In this document: positions 1-8,275 of the stretch, in pieces
Layout of the letters: the number at the start of each line of letters is the position of its first letter
Position numbering within the stretch: the first letter of the stretch is position 1
NCBI RefSeq assembly: GCF_000171815.1
Contig: NZ_ABGR01000021.1
Coordinates: 1 to 35,178, forward strand
Source of the DNA: Vibrio sp. AND4
GTDB taxonomy: Bacteria > Pseudomonadota > Gammaproteobacteria > Enterobacterales > Vibrionaceae
Direction: 5' to 3'
DNA length: 35,178 bases
Notes under the pieces: generated by a model
What the model saw: only the letters and a program-made list of their open reading frames with translations
The model's database searches: none
What the model was told of the DNA's origin: nothing
Program-made: the position numbers and the translations under genes

Positions 1-2
1 GT

Positions 3-287
3 GGTGAAGTTAACACCTCTTCTGTACGTGTTGGTGATGAGGTAGTGAGCAGTAATGACGACAGAGCTTTAATGATCACAGGAACTATTGAAGCTGAAGT
101 ATCTGAACAAAAAGCCAAAGAAATTGCAGAACAATTCAACCTCGAATTTGTTGGGTATGTAGATGGTTTTGCATTGCTTAATGCAGACAAAGGCACAGAC
201 ATTGTCGAATTAGAAAAAGCGTTAAATAGTAAGGTGGAAACTCCTGTAAGAATAGAGTTGAACCCTCAAGATCTTATGCCTCAATAA
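3..287 (+). CDS. C-terminal part of an unknown protein (5'-truncated by window edge)
   Basis: An open frame runs from base 3 to the TAA at 285-287 with no stop, so this is the end of a longer gene. The GTG at 45 is only an internal candidate start, and no convincing ribosome site precedes it. The visible 94 residues start with a GEVNTSSVRVGDEVVSS stretch and continue with an alternating helix/strand pattern (IAEQFNLEFVGYVDGFALL, then DIVELEKALNSKVETPV). This faintly recalls the small ferredoxin-like propeptide fold of subtilisin-type proteases, but that is a shape resemblance only. There are no cysteines and no membrane segment in this part. A strong terminator follows about 90 bases downstream, so it is the last gene of its unit. 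I do not recognise the family. Confidence 0.55.
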   Translation, partial: GEVNTSSVRVGDEVVSSNDDRALMITGTIEAEVSEQKAKEIAEQFNLEFVGYVDGFALLNADKGTDIVELEKALNSKVETPVRIELNPQDLMPQ

Positions 288-378
288 AGTGATCAGCTTA
301 AGGTTTATTAATTTAGGTTGTGTTGCAAAGTATCACTTAACGTAAGCACACTTAATCTGAACTAAAAAATCAAACCCC

Positions 379-414
379 AGCTAGCGCAAGTTTACTGCTT
401 GCGCTAGCTTTTTT
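379..414 (+). terminator. Rho-independent terminator after the first CDS
   Basis: A perfect 12-bp stem (379-390 with 398-409, AGCTAGCGCAAG) closes a 7-nt loop and runs into TTTTT. It ends the plus-strand transcript whose last gene stops at 287. The rest of the 288-657 gap is AT-rich, and apart from this and the minus-strand terminator at 580-610 I see no gene or clear site in it. Confidence 0.9.
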
Positions 415-579
415 GCGGAATGCCATGAGGCTTTTATTCTAGGCTTATTAAATAAAGTGCTTTTTCTTCCTGGTTCTTATTGAGGTTGGTGGTGCAGTTT
501 GGAGTAAGAAATAGAAACTGAGCGTTAGCTATTATGAACAAATACGAAATGATATCTAGTGATATGAATCACCCATAAT

Positions 580-610
580 AAAAAACCAGTTGGCATCTAC
601 CAACTGGTTT
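580..610 (-). terminator. Rho-independent terminator of the Ig-repeat lipoprotein gene
   Basis: On the minus strand a 10-bp stem (601-610 pairing with 583-592, AAACCAGTTG type) with an 8-nt loop is followed by a run of six T. It lies about 48 bases past the stop codon of the lipoprotein gene at 658. Confidence 0.85.
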
Positions 611-657
611 CGACATAAATAGACTAAAGTGACTTTAAACGCATTCAGATGCTCAAA

Positions 658-2649
658 TTAATTGACGCAAATGCTAAAGTTCTTTGTTGTATTTTCTTCT
701 TCATAACTACCACCACCGATGGATAGATTTCTACTGATATGATGGTTGATCTTATCTGTATGCGTACTTGTCCAATATTTAGCCTTAGAAGTCGGCCAAC
801 CATAAGCAAATCCCAAACTACCGATCGTTTTTTCAATCATAATTAATTGTTTTTCTGTGACAAGTTTTTTTCCAGCTTCTTTGCAGCTTTCATTCGCGCT
901 TTGCCATTCTTCAACTCCCCAAATGTTATCATTTTCGAACACAAATTTGCTTGTATCCCCATTAGTCATTAGTGGAGATAAACTAAATGTAAGTTCTCTT
1001 AGTTTAAATTCTGTCTTAAAAGGAAAGCTGGTTAAGTATAATGTGTTACTTTGTATATCATTAGTTAAGCTTATTGCTGTCAGCTCTGCAGGTCCTTGAG
1101 TCAGACCAATAGCCTCGATCGTATTCTTGTCTTCTTTTTGAATGAACGGATTTTTTAATTCTGGCTGTTCTAATTGCCAAGAAACACGTTTAGTTATGTC
1201 GAAAGAGAGTTTATCCAGCTTGTCACCAACACTATAAACCCCAATTGCTTTAAAGGTACGGCTTTTGTAGAGTGGGATCTCGGTTGGATTTGGATAGTTA
1301 TGAATTTCAGAAATCGTAATCTTTTCTAATTTTCCTGGGGAGATAACAAATTCTTTTGACGATTTATTTTTTTTATCTGTAGTTTGTACTGTGACTGATG
1401 CTCTACCAAAATATGTCGATGGAAGAAAAGTGTTGCTATCTACTTGTTTTAAAGATTCTTCATCTGAAGTGGACCAATTAACAAAAGGGGTCAAATCTGC
1501 GGCAATGCTCTCTGAGCTATCTGACTCTAAAAGATAATGACCCACTGCATAAAGACTGGTCTCTATACCACTAATTAATTTTTCTGATTTATTAGGGCTA
1601 ACAATCTCAATATTACTTAATGTGGCATTAGCAGTGGTGAGTTCTTGTGGGTTACTCTCAAGATTGAACATCTTAGCAGAGATAACTGCTGAACTATTGG
1701 CTGTTCTACTGTAAGCAGTGAAAACATTACTATTGTTCTTATTATAGAAAATATCAGGATTACTTGAAGTCCATTTTACATCTTTTGTAATATTAATAGA
1801 ATGACTGGCTTGGCTATTATCTGGATCTTGATATACGCCAAAGGCAGTAAACTTTCTGCTTGTTCCATATAAAACGTTCTTTAATTGTGTTTCTTTTTTA
1901 GAGTCTGAGCCCAATCCAATGACTATTTTTTTTAGCTGACTATTGGTTATTTCTAATGAAACAGTGTTACTTCTAATGCCACAGAAAGTCGTGTTTAAAT
2001 AACTTATTTCACCAAAAGAACCGACAGCTCTAAATCGATTTTTTTCATAAATATCCTGAGCAAAACTGGTGTTATCTATCATCCATGATACATAACCTTT
2101 ACCATCACGTTTTGAACCATCACTCCACTCAACGATACTTTCTAATGTTATCGATGTTCCTTTTGGAACATATAGTATCTGATTATTATCAAAATCTTCT
2201 GGTTTGATGCTAGGTGATAGAGTAATAGAAATAGGCTTTAAAATTGAGATTGGCCAAGTAGACGTAATATCATTTATCTTAGCGACAATATTTGTCTTAC
2301 CAATTTTATGTGTCTTTAATTGAGCGGAACTATCAAAACTTGCTAAAGTTGGATTAGCACTTATCCATTGCACTGCAGATGTAATATTACCATGACTACC
2401 ATCATCATAATATCCGATAGCTTTAAATGTAACTATTGTATCTGACAATGCCTCATGATAAGCCAGAACGTTATTCTCTGAAACTCTTTCTATAGTGATT
2501 CTTTCTAATTTTTTTTCAGTTGGGCCATCGTTTCCATCACTGCCACCACTACTACTACCGCATGCAGTTAATAACGGGGCGATAATGATTAAAAGACATA
2601 TTAATGAAATAGCGTTCTTAATCTTTTCTATTATGTGTTGTGAAAACAT
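658..2649 (-). CDS. Surface lipoprotein with Ig-like repeats and a C-type-lectin-like C-terminal domain
   Basis: A 663-residue protein. The N-terminus has a hydrophobic stretch ending in the lipobox LLTAC (Cys30), followed by a Ser/Gly-rich linker, so it is probably an outer-membrane lipoprotein. About five tandem segments of roughly 90-100 residues follow, each with a 'FKAIGxYxDGS...I T..V.W.SxNP' pattern typical of bacterial Ig-like (BIG2-like) domains. The last about 85 residues (WGVEEWQSANESCKEAG, YGWPTSKAKYWTST, ending CVN) resemble the C-terminal lectin-like domain of invasin-type adhesins, with Cys near both ends. The ATG at 2649 is preferred to the upstream TTG at 2655; GAGAAG lies about 11 nt upstream of it. 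The gene is clearly more AT-rich than its neighbours, which suggests transfer. Likely role: adhesion or surface display. The substrate is unknown. Confidence 0.75.
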   Translation of the reverse strand: MFSQHIIEKIKNAISLICLLIIIAPLLTACGSSSGGSDGNDGPTEKKLERITIERVSENNVLAYHEALSDTIVTFKAIGYYDDGSHGNITSAVQWISANPTLASFDSSAQLKTHKIGKTNIVAKINDITSTWPISILKPISITLSPSIKPEDFDNNQILYVPKGTSITLESIVEWSDGSKRDGKGYVSWMIDNTSFAQDIYEKNRFRAVGSFGEISYLNTTFCGIRSNTVSLEITNSQLKKIVIGLGSDSKKETQLKNVLYGTSRKFTAFGVYQDPDNSQASHSINITKDVKWTSSNPDIFYNKNNSNVFTAYSRTANSSAVISAKMFNLESNPQELTTANATLSNIEIVSPNKSEKLISGIETSLYAVGHYLLESDSSESIAADLTPFVNWSTSDEESLKQVDSNTFLPSTYFGRASVTVQTTDKKNKSSKEFVISPGKLEKITISEIHNYPNPTEIPLYKSRTFKAIGVYSVGDKLDKLSFDITKRVSWQLEQPELKNPFIQKEDKNTIEAIGLTQGPAELTAISLTNDIQSNTLYLTSFPFKTEFKLRELTFSLSPLMTNGDTSKFVFENDNIWGVEEWQSANESCKEAGKKLVTEKQLIMIEKTIGSLGFAYGWPTSKAKYWTSTHTDKINHHISRNLSIGGGSYEEENTTKNFSICVN

Positions 2650-2808
2650 AAGCAAAATGACTTCTCATTGATGAATTAGAATACAGAATTTTATATTGCT
2701 TAGTTTTTGACGAGTAACAAGATCAGGACGATAAATAGCAGAAATAAGACGCTTATATCTATTTGTATGTAATTATTTGCAATCATAAATGTGCTGTTTT
2801 TGTTATTT

Positions 2809-2829
2809 TTATGTTGTTATGTTGTTATG
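2809..2829 (+). repeat. Short tandem repeat, period 8
   Basis: TTATGTTG occurs twice in tandem (2809-2816, 2817-2824), followed by a partial third copy, in the divergent intergenic region. Function unknown; it may simply be AT-rich slippage. Confidence 0.6.
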
Positions 2830-2878
2830 GTGTTTGGCTTTTGTTCTGTCAATGTAAATGTAAATAATGTAAATTAAT

Positions 2879-2903
2879 AATAATGATATTTATTATCATT
2901 ATT
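2879..2903. promoter_or_regulatory. Perfect Fur-type palindrome
   Basis: AATAATGATA (2879-2888) and its exact reverse complement (2894-2903) flank a 5-nt centre, giving the GATAAT/ATTATC pattern of a Fur box. It lies 46 bases before the receptor ATG at 2950. It sits in the divergent gap, so it could also affect the lipoprotein gene, whose start is about 230 bases away. Three TGTAAAT copies (2853-2859, 2859-2865, 2868-2874) lie immediately upstream. Confidence 0.85.
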
Positions 2904-2949
2904 GTTGGGTTTACTATTACTGACTCTTAAAACACACGATCTTCCTATT

Positions 2950-4899
2950 ATGACAAATAAAACATATTTAGCAGTGCTTATCGCTGCCACTTTCTCTGCA
3001 AATTCCATTGCTACAGAAAACGACGGTGAAAAGGTTACAGTCTGGGGCACTCAGATTTCTAACAGTTCTGAATCGCTGCTGGCGAGCGACATTGAAATGA
3101 AACAAGGAGATCACCTAAGTGATTTGCTTCGCGATCAGCCTGGCGTTGATGTAGGTGGCACTCACTCTTTGAACCAAGGGGTAAATATTCGTGGCGTTAG
3201 CGAACTGGACTTAGACATTACGTTGGATGGTGCGAGTCAAAACAATAACGTTTTTCATCACGCGGGTAACTTACTTATCAATGCTGATATCATAAAAGCA
3301 GTCGATATCAGAGTTGGTAATAATTCTGTGTTGAATAGTGGTTTGGGTGGCGGTGTCGCTTTCGAAACAAAAGACGCACGAGATTTACTTCGTGGTGATG
3401 ATAAGTTTGGCACTCGTATTTTTTCTGGAATGGCGTCAAATGACTATTCTCACACCTCGGCAGCTGCTTTTTCTGAACTCAGCGAAAATGTTGACGCGTT
3501 GGTGTATTACAGCGTGATTTCTCGTGACAATCCTAAAGATGGCGATGGAAATGAAGTCCTTGGTCGCGATGGTAAAACGCAAAACGTTCTTGCGAAAGTG
3601 GGTTGGGATGCCAACGATCAAAACCGATTTGAATTAAGTTACGATTATCTAAAAGACGCAGGTGACTACACGATCAAATCGAATATGGGAATGAATGGTA
3701 GTAATTGGCACGAGAAATACATCCGTCCAATCGAGTATACCCGCGATACGGTTGCTCTTAATCATGAACTGGCACTTGCAAATACAGATGTTCACTCGAC
3801 TTTATACTATAACGAGATGAGCTACACCAGTAAGCGTAAGGGTGCACCAATTAATGAGGGGCGCACAGAGGTTTACGGCTTAAAAGTGTTGTCTGAAACC
3901 AACCTCGAAGTAGCCTCTATGCTTCACACTGTGCGTTATGGTCTAGAAGGCAAGACCGAAGAATCTAAGGAGCTTTTAGGCGGGAAACCTCTACCCAACA
4001 GCAAAGAAACGGCAAAGTCGTTCGCATTGTATGTTGAAGATGAAATTCAGCTTACTCAAGATTGGTCTGTGACTCCGGGTGCCCGATACAATCGCTACAA
4101 AGTTGATATGTTAGCATCGGATAAGACGTTTAAAGACACAATCTTCGGCCTATCAAGTAAGTACATCCTTTCTAAAAATTGGAGTATTCAAGCGAGTGGT
4201 ACAGAACTGTTTAAAGGGCCTGCTCTATCAGGTTCGTTTTTGACCTCTAGCTCGTCGTACAACCCAGATCTAAAACCTGAAACCGGGGTTAACTATGAAG
4301 CGTCGATTGCTTACCAGAATATGGACCTTGCTGGCCTAGACACATTGGGTTTCTCACTAACCGTGTTTAACACGCAGATTAATGACTACATCGACGATAC
4401 AATGACAGGTAAAGCATCGCCAACTAAGCCATACCGTAATTTGGGTGATGTTGATATTGTTGGTTTTGAATCTGCCATGATTTTACAACGTGACCAATTT
4501 AACGGTCGTCTAACCTATGCACACTCTGACTCCGAATTTAAGAACGTAGCACTAAACAGTGGTCTTGAAAAAGGTCAGTCACTTGAAGATGAGGTCGGCG
4601 ACAGCATCTCTCTTAACTTGGGATACACATTCCCGAGTGTCGGGGTTGACGTAAACTGGACGAGTTTGGTAGCGCTAGATCTTAAAGGTAAGGTCAATTC
4701 TGACTCGGATAAAAAAGGCTACAACGTTCATGGCATCAACATGCGTTGGATTCCGACGACCAATGAAGACGTTACTGTGACAGCTTCAGTTGATAACATT
4801 TTCGATGCGCAGTACGCATCTCACGCATCTCATGATTTTGGCTATATCGATTATGAACCGGGCAGAAATGTCCAACTCTCTCTAGCATACCAATTTTAA
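2950..4899 (+). CDS. TonB-dependent outer-membrane receptor, Fur-controlled
   Basis: A 649-residue receptor. Signal peptide (MTNKTYLAVLIAATFSANSIA), then an N-terminal plug domain (LSDLLRDQPGVDVGG, VNIRGV, LGGGVAFETKDARD), then a 22-strand-type barrel ending in aromatic QLSLAYQF. The reading frame opens at a TTG inside the Fur palindrome (2902), but the ATG at 2950 starts exactly at the signal peptide and is chosen. An FKGP...NPDLKPE segment near residue 425 resembles the FRAP/NPNL region of haem receptors, but the histidine expected between the two motifs is absent. The ligand is therefore uncertain: haem, a siderophore or a siderophore fragment. The gene appears monocistronic, with two hairpin terminators downstream. 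The perfect Fur box implies induction under iron limitation. It has no dedicated transport genes next to it. Confidence 0.85.
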   Translation: MTNKTYLAVLIAATFSANSIATENDGEKVTVWGTQISNSSESLLASDIEMKQGDHLSDLLRDQPGVDVGGTHSLNQGVNIRGVSELDLDITLDGASQNNNVFHHAGNLLINADIIKAVDIRVGNNSVLNSGLGGGVAFETKDARDLLRGDDKFGTRIFSGMASNDYSHTSAAAFSELSENVDALVYYSVISRDNPKDGDGNEVLGRDGKTQNVLAKVGWDANDQNRFELSYDYLKDAGDYTIKSNMGMNGSNWHEKYIRPIEYTRDTVALNHELALANTDVHSTLYYNEMSYTSKRKGAPINEGRTEVYGLKVLSETNLEVASMLHTVRYGLEGKTEESKELLGGKPLPNSKETAKSFALYVEDEIQLTQDWSVTPGARYNRYKVDMLASDKTFKDTIFGLSSKYILSKNWSIQASGTELFKGPALSGSFLTSSSSYNPDLKPETGVNYEASIAYQNMDLAGLDTLGFSLTVFNTQINDYIDDTMTGKASPTKPYRNLGDVDIVGFESAMILQRDQFNGRLTYAHSDSEFKNVALNSGLEKGQSLEDEVGDSISLNLGYTFPSVGVDVNWTSLVALDLKGKVNSDSDKKGYNVHGINMRWIPTTNEDVTVTASVDNIFDAQYASHASHDFGYIDYEPGRNVQLSLAYQF

Positions 4900-4921
4900 A
4901 AGTAAGTAAGGTTCGTTATAT

Positions 4922-4956
4922 GAGCAGCTTGTTTTATCTTATGAGCTGCTCGTTTT
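4922..4956 (+). terminator. Probable terminator after the first TonB-dependent receptor
   Basis: GAGCAGCT (4922-4929) pairs with AGCTGCTC (4944-4951), followed by GTTTT. The 14-nt loop makes it weaker than the hairpin that follows at 4987. Confidence 0.55.
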
Positions 4957-4986
4957 GGTGAACTAAACATTGGTTTTTTTGTATTG

Positions 4987-5018
4987 AAACGCCCTAAGTC
5001 ACTTGGCTTGGGGCGTTT
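4987..5018 (+). terminator. Second hairpin terminator after the receptor
   Basis: AAACGCCC (4987-4994) pairs with GGGCGTTT (5011-5018). The stem extends inward with G-T pairs to a 4-nt loop. The downstream T content is modest. Confidence 0.6.
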
Positions 5019-5098
5019 ATCATTAAAACCAAGTTACCGAGTGTTATTACCAGATGGCATGATCAGTTATTAAGTGAGACTGATTGAATTGAACGTAC

Positions 5099-5144
5099 AA
5101 AAAGCCCACCTTCACTTAAGTGGCTCAGTGAAGGTGGGCTTTTT
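5099..5144. terminator. Bidirectional terminator between the receptor and yibL
   Basis: A perfect 18-bp stem (5099-5116 with 5127-5144) has an A run at one end and a T run at the other, with a 10-nt loop. It can end the minus-strand yibL transcript (stop at 5169) and back up termination of the plus-strand receptor transcript. Confidence 0.9.
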
Positions 5145-5168
5145 AATATCCGGTGTTTGACAGAGTGC

Positions 5169-5525
5169 TTAGAACTCTTTTGGAGCAAAACCTGTCATTA
5201 CGTCTAGACGTAACTCTTTACCCACTTTTGTTAATGGGTGAACGATCACTAGCCCCCGCACACGCTTCTTAAGTTTGCCGATGTCAGCTTGTTCCGCTTT
5301 CGTGATCTCACGAGAGAACGGCAAATCAAGTATGCTCTTGCGCTCTTTATTCAGCTCGTAGGTTTGCTTATGCTTAAGCTGGCTGAGTTTCTTGTTTAGA
5401 TCGTCAATTTCGTTGGTGAACTTAGTAATCATGCCATGATCACCACGAGAACGTGCCGCATCCAGTTTGCGTTGGCATGTATCTAAACGGTTATGCAGAT
5501 TTTGAATGTCGGTTTTTATGCTCAT
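5169..5525 (-). CDS. yibL: YibL-family ribosome-associated protein
   Basis: 118 residues starting MSIKTDIQNL. The C-terminal half (FSREITKAEQADIGKLKKRV, RGLVIVHPLTKVGKEL, MTGFAPKEF) matches the E. coli YibL pattern ([26 protein letters not shown]...MTGF) closely. The N-terminal half is a charged helix, probably a coiled coil. YibL co-purifies with ribosomes in E. coli and its exact role is not settled. The ATG at 5525 fits the family N-terminus. An upstream in-frame start at 5567 would add 14 residues with no family support. It is a single-gene unit ending at the 5099-5144 terminator. It is basic and cytoplasmic, with no signal peptide or membrane segment. Confidence 0.85.
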   Translation of the reverse strand: MSIKTDIQNLHNRLDTCQRKLDAARSRGDHGMITKFTNEIDDLNKKLSQLKHKQTYELNKERKSILDLPFSREITKAEQADIGKLKKRVRGLVIVHPLTKVGKELRLDVMTGFAPKEF

Positions 5526-5610
5526 GGTAATTAGACTCAAATTTTTAATGGTCGGGGAGTATAGCATAGCTGAAATTCAACGCTCTACTATACTGCCTCG
5601 AACGATTGAT

Positions 5611-6605
5611 TTAGTTGATCAGTTCGTTACCTGAAGTCTTGTTTGTGAAGAAAGCTTCGATGTTATTAAGGGTTACAGAGGCGATGTTGTGCAGTGCTTC
5701 ATTGGTTAAGAATGCTTGGTGTCCAGTGAACAATACGTTGTGGCAAGCAGAGAGGCGACGGAACACGTCGTCGACAATCACGTCGTTTGATTTGTCTTGG
5801 AAGAACAAATCTTTTTCATTGTCATAGACATCCAAGCCAAGTGCGCCAATCTTGCCTTCTTTCAACGCTTCAATAGCAGCGACTGAGTCGAGTAATTCGC
5901 CACGGCTGGTATTAATGATCATCACACCATCTTTCATTTTCGAGAAGGACTTTTCATTCAGAAGATGATGGTTTTCTTCGCTCATTGGGCAGTGGAGAGA
6001 AATGACATCGGCCTTTGCGTAGATCTCATCAAGTGAGCAATATTGAGCGTCCATTTCCAGCGCTAGTGGGTTTTCATAGGGGTCGTAGCACAGCACTTCC
6101 ATCCCTAGCCCTTAAAGATACGCACTGCCGCGATACCATTTTTTCCGGTACCGACCACACCGACGGTTTTTCCGTGGAAGTTAAAACCCACCAAGCCCTC
6201 TAAGTTAAAGTTGGCATCGCGAGTGCGTTGGTACGCTTTGTGTAGGCGCCTATTTAAACACATCATCATACCGACCGTGTGCTCTGCTACTGCTTCTGGC
6301 GAATAAGCAGGTACGCGGACCACTTGCAGACCCAGCTCTTTCGCTGCTTCTAAATCTACTTTATCGAAACCAGCACAACGCATGGCGATCAACTTAGTGC
6401 CACCAAGAGACAGTTGCTTGAGTACTGGAGCGGATAAATCGTCATTAACAAATGCACACACCACTTCGCAACTTTGTGCCATTTTGGCCGTCTTTGAGGT
6501 TAATCGAAAATCGTGGTAATGGAATTCAAAGTCGCGATGATTTTTTATTTTTTTGAAAGACGCTTCGTCGTAGGATTTTGCACTGAAAAAAGCGATGTTG
6601 AGCAT
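5611..6605 (-). pseudogene. ldhA: Fermentative D-lactate dehydrogenase, interrupted by a one-base frameshift
   Basis: NADH-dependent reduction of pyruvate to D-lactate, cytoplasmic. The N-terminal half (6605 to the TAG at 6105-6107) begins MLNIAFFSAKSYDEASF and carries RCAGFDKVDL, VPAYSPEAVAEH and the Rossmann motif GVVGTGKNG. The C-terminal half (6102 to 5611, different frame) carries ISLHCP, NTSRGE (catalytic Arg), LGLDVYDNEKDLFF and LFTGHQAFLT (catalytic His). The break falls at KG|GM, where E. coli LdhA reads KGFGM. The bases are GGC TA GGG ATG, so one base is missing from the middle codon. Restoring it gives 331 residues, against about 329 in E. coli. The start at 6605 has GGGAGG upstream. 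Either a recent pseudogene or a sequencing error; everything else in the gene is intact. Confidence 0.9.
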
Positions 6606-6780
6606 AGTACCCTCCCTGTTAGTGCAGGATTTGAAAAGTAATCGCCTTATAAAGTAATCCAAGTTGGTCACGAAGAGTAGCGAAATTTGCACACATTCAA
6701 TTTGCTTTAGAATCACCATCTGACTAGCATGGGCTCTCTTTTCGTTTTCCCTGCGAGTGGGTCAGTTAGGCGTTCAGTCG

Positions 6781-7263
6781 ATGTCAGTAAAATGGTTGTC
6801 TTTAATCTTGTGTTGTATGTTTGTATCTGGTGTTCAAGCGGGCGTCGACTTGGTCAAAGTTGATAAGTCAAAGCGCAGAATGTACCTAATAGAGAATGGC
6901 GAAGTCGTTAAAGAGTTCCGCATCGCCTTGGGGTCAAACCCGAAAGGGCACAAACAAGAAGAGGGAGATAATAGAACGCCGGAAGGGGACTATACGCTAA
7001 ACTACGTTATTAATAATTCCGCTTTCTATCGCTCTGTTCATATCAGTTACCCAGACGCGATCGATCGTTTGGAAGCGCAGCGAAGAGGTGTTTCTCCTGG
7101 CGGCGCGATTAAAATCCATGGCTTAAAAAATGGTGAGACTCAAGCACCCCAGTTTATTCAGAGTTTTGATTGGACAAATGGTTGTATCGCGATCACCAAC
7201 CAAGAAATGGATGAATTCATCAGGCTGGTACAAATGGGAACCCCAATTAGTATTGAATGGTAG
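6781..7263 (+). CDS. Secreted YkuD-fold L,D-transpeptidase-family protein (YafK/LdtF type)
   Basis: 160 residues. Signal peptide MSVKWLSLILCCMFVSGVQA, then a YkuD domain starting VDLVKVDKSKRRMYLIENGE. The catalytic set is visible: His113 in IKIHGLKNG and Cys135 in WTNGCIAITNQEM, matching the family His...(S/T)xGC signature. This family cross-links peptidoglycan or, in the YafK/DpaA branch, cuts Braun lipoprotein off peptidoglycan. The short single-domain form without LysM resembles the YafK branch, but the activity cannot be told from sequence alone. The ATG at 6781 is preferred to the GTG at 6757 because it begins the signal peptide and has TTAGG about 11 nt upstream. It is divergent from ldhA and convergent with the phosphodiesterase gene, hence a single-gene unit. 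Confidence 0.85.
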   Translation: MSVKWLSLILCCMFVSGVQAGVDLVKVDKSKRRMYLIENGEVVKEFRIALGSNPKGHKQEEGDNRTPEGDYTLNYVINNSAFYRSVHISYPDAIDRLEAQRRGVSPGGAIKIHGLKNGETQAPQFIQSFDWTNGCIAITNQEMDEFIRLVQMGTPISIEW

Positions 7264-7304
7264 GGGCTCCTCTTGTGATGTGATTCTTGGGAATCAATAT
7301 CTTA

Positions 7305-8018
7305 TTACTTCTGCATAAAGCGGCTTGGATGGTCACTAAAAATACCATCTAATGTGGGTAGGTGTTTTAGTTTGTTGGGATTGTTTACGGTATAACACAT
7401 CACCTTATAACCCGCTTGTTGCAGTTGCTTGATTTGACGAGAGCGAACCCAGTTAATATTGAGGTTACAGCTATACGCATTCACTTCCTCAAGTAGTAAT
7501 CGGTCTTTACGAGACAAGAACTCACTCAGGACTCCCAGCTTATAGTCCTCACAGTGCGTGTGCAGAGCCCTGATAACCTCATGGCTAAAGCTCGATAAAA
7601 GGACCTGGTCTTTCGCAAGTGGACCTTGTCGCAGAGTTTGACTGACCATTCGGGCAATTTCCTCAGGCGAATGATGATCGACTTTCACTTCGATATTCAG
7701 ATTTAGACTATTCTCTGCGGCAAGTTCCAATAACTCAGGAAGAGTCATGATGGATTCATGGGCAAATTCATTGCTGAACCACCGACCAAAATCTAACGCT
7801 TTGAGCTCAGATAATGTCATGCAATCAACGCGACCCTTGCCATTACTGCAACGGTTAACAGTATGGTCGTGGCAAACAACGAGTACGTTGTCTTTGGTTG
7901 GCTGCACGTCAACTTCAACCCAAGTCAGCCCCATATCAATAGCAGCTTGAATGCTGACTTGTGTGTTTTCTGGGTATTTACCTGCCACTCCTCGGTGACC
8001 AATCAATAGCGTTGTCAT
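7305..8018 (-). CDS. ugpQ: Cytoplasmic glycerophosphodiester phosphodiesterase (UgpQ-like)
   Basis: 237 residues forming a GDPD TIM barrel. Signature motifs: IGHRGVAGKYPENT at the N-terminus (catalytic HR...E-N-T), WVEVDVQPTKDNVLVVCHD (metal-binding E and D plus catalytic His) and NLNIEVKVD in the middle. It lacks a signal peptide, which fits the cytoplasmic UgpQ type rather than periplasmic GlpQ. It hydrolyses glycerophosphodiesters to glycerol-3-phosphate and an alcohol. The start at 8018 gives the standard family N-terminus (MTTLLIGHRG). The ribosome site is weak. It is convergent with the transpeptidase gene 41 bases away, with only a weak 6-bp hairpin (7281-7296) between them. No ugp transporter genes are next to it. 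Confidence 0.88.
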   Translation of the reverse strand: MTTLLIGHRGVAGKYPENTQVSIQAAIDMGLTWVEVDVQPTKDNVLVVCHDHTVNRCSNGKGRVDCMTLSELKALDFGRWFSNEFAHESIMTLPELLELAAENSLNLNIEVKVDHHSPEEIARMVSQTLRQGPLAKDQVLLSSFSHEVIRALHTHCEDYKLGVLSEFLSRKDRLLLEEVNAYSCNLNINWVRSRQIKQLQQAGYKVMCYTVNNPNKLKHLPTLDGIFSDHPSRFMQK

Positions 8019-8167
8019 CTGCGTCTATTCTCAACAAGAAACTGCCAAGAATTGTACTCCTTTTTTCTGTTTATCATAACGTCTTAATTCATGGGCATTT
8101 GTATTGAATCAGTGAAAATATGGTTTTTTAAAGGGTTGTATAAAATAAATCGATAAACCCATTGGAA

Positions 8168-8203
8168 GTGGTTTTTTGTCGCGTTTTTCGACTTAAAAAC
8201 CAC
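8168..8203. repeat. Long imperfect inverted repeat before the two-component operon
   Basis: GTGGTTTTT (8168-8176) pairs with 8195-8203, and inside it GTCG (8178-8181) pairs with CGAC (8189-8192), with a T-rich loop. No T tract follows on either strand, so it does not look like a normal terminator. It lies about 70 bases before the response regulator start. Confidence 0.6.
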
Positions 8204-8237
8204 ATAAACGATGCTTGTTTAATGTGTAAATGAGTAA

Positions 8238-8256
8238 TAAAATGCGAACCATTATT
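8238..8256. promoter_or_regulatory. Probable Fur box before the response regulator gene
   Basis: The 19-mer matches the GATAATGATAATCATTATC consensus at 13 of 19 positions by hand count. It ends 19 bases before the ATG at 8276, and TGTAAAT lies just upstream at 8225-8231. Confidence 0.5.
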
Positions 8257-8275
8257 ATTTGAGTGGTAGTTAAGC

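Noticed and set aside
2902..2949. TTG start giving the first receptor 16 extra residues
   Set aside because: The TTG lies inside the Fur palindrome, and the extra residues would precede a complete signal peptide that starts at the ATG at 2950.
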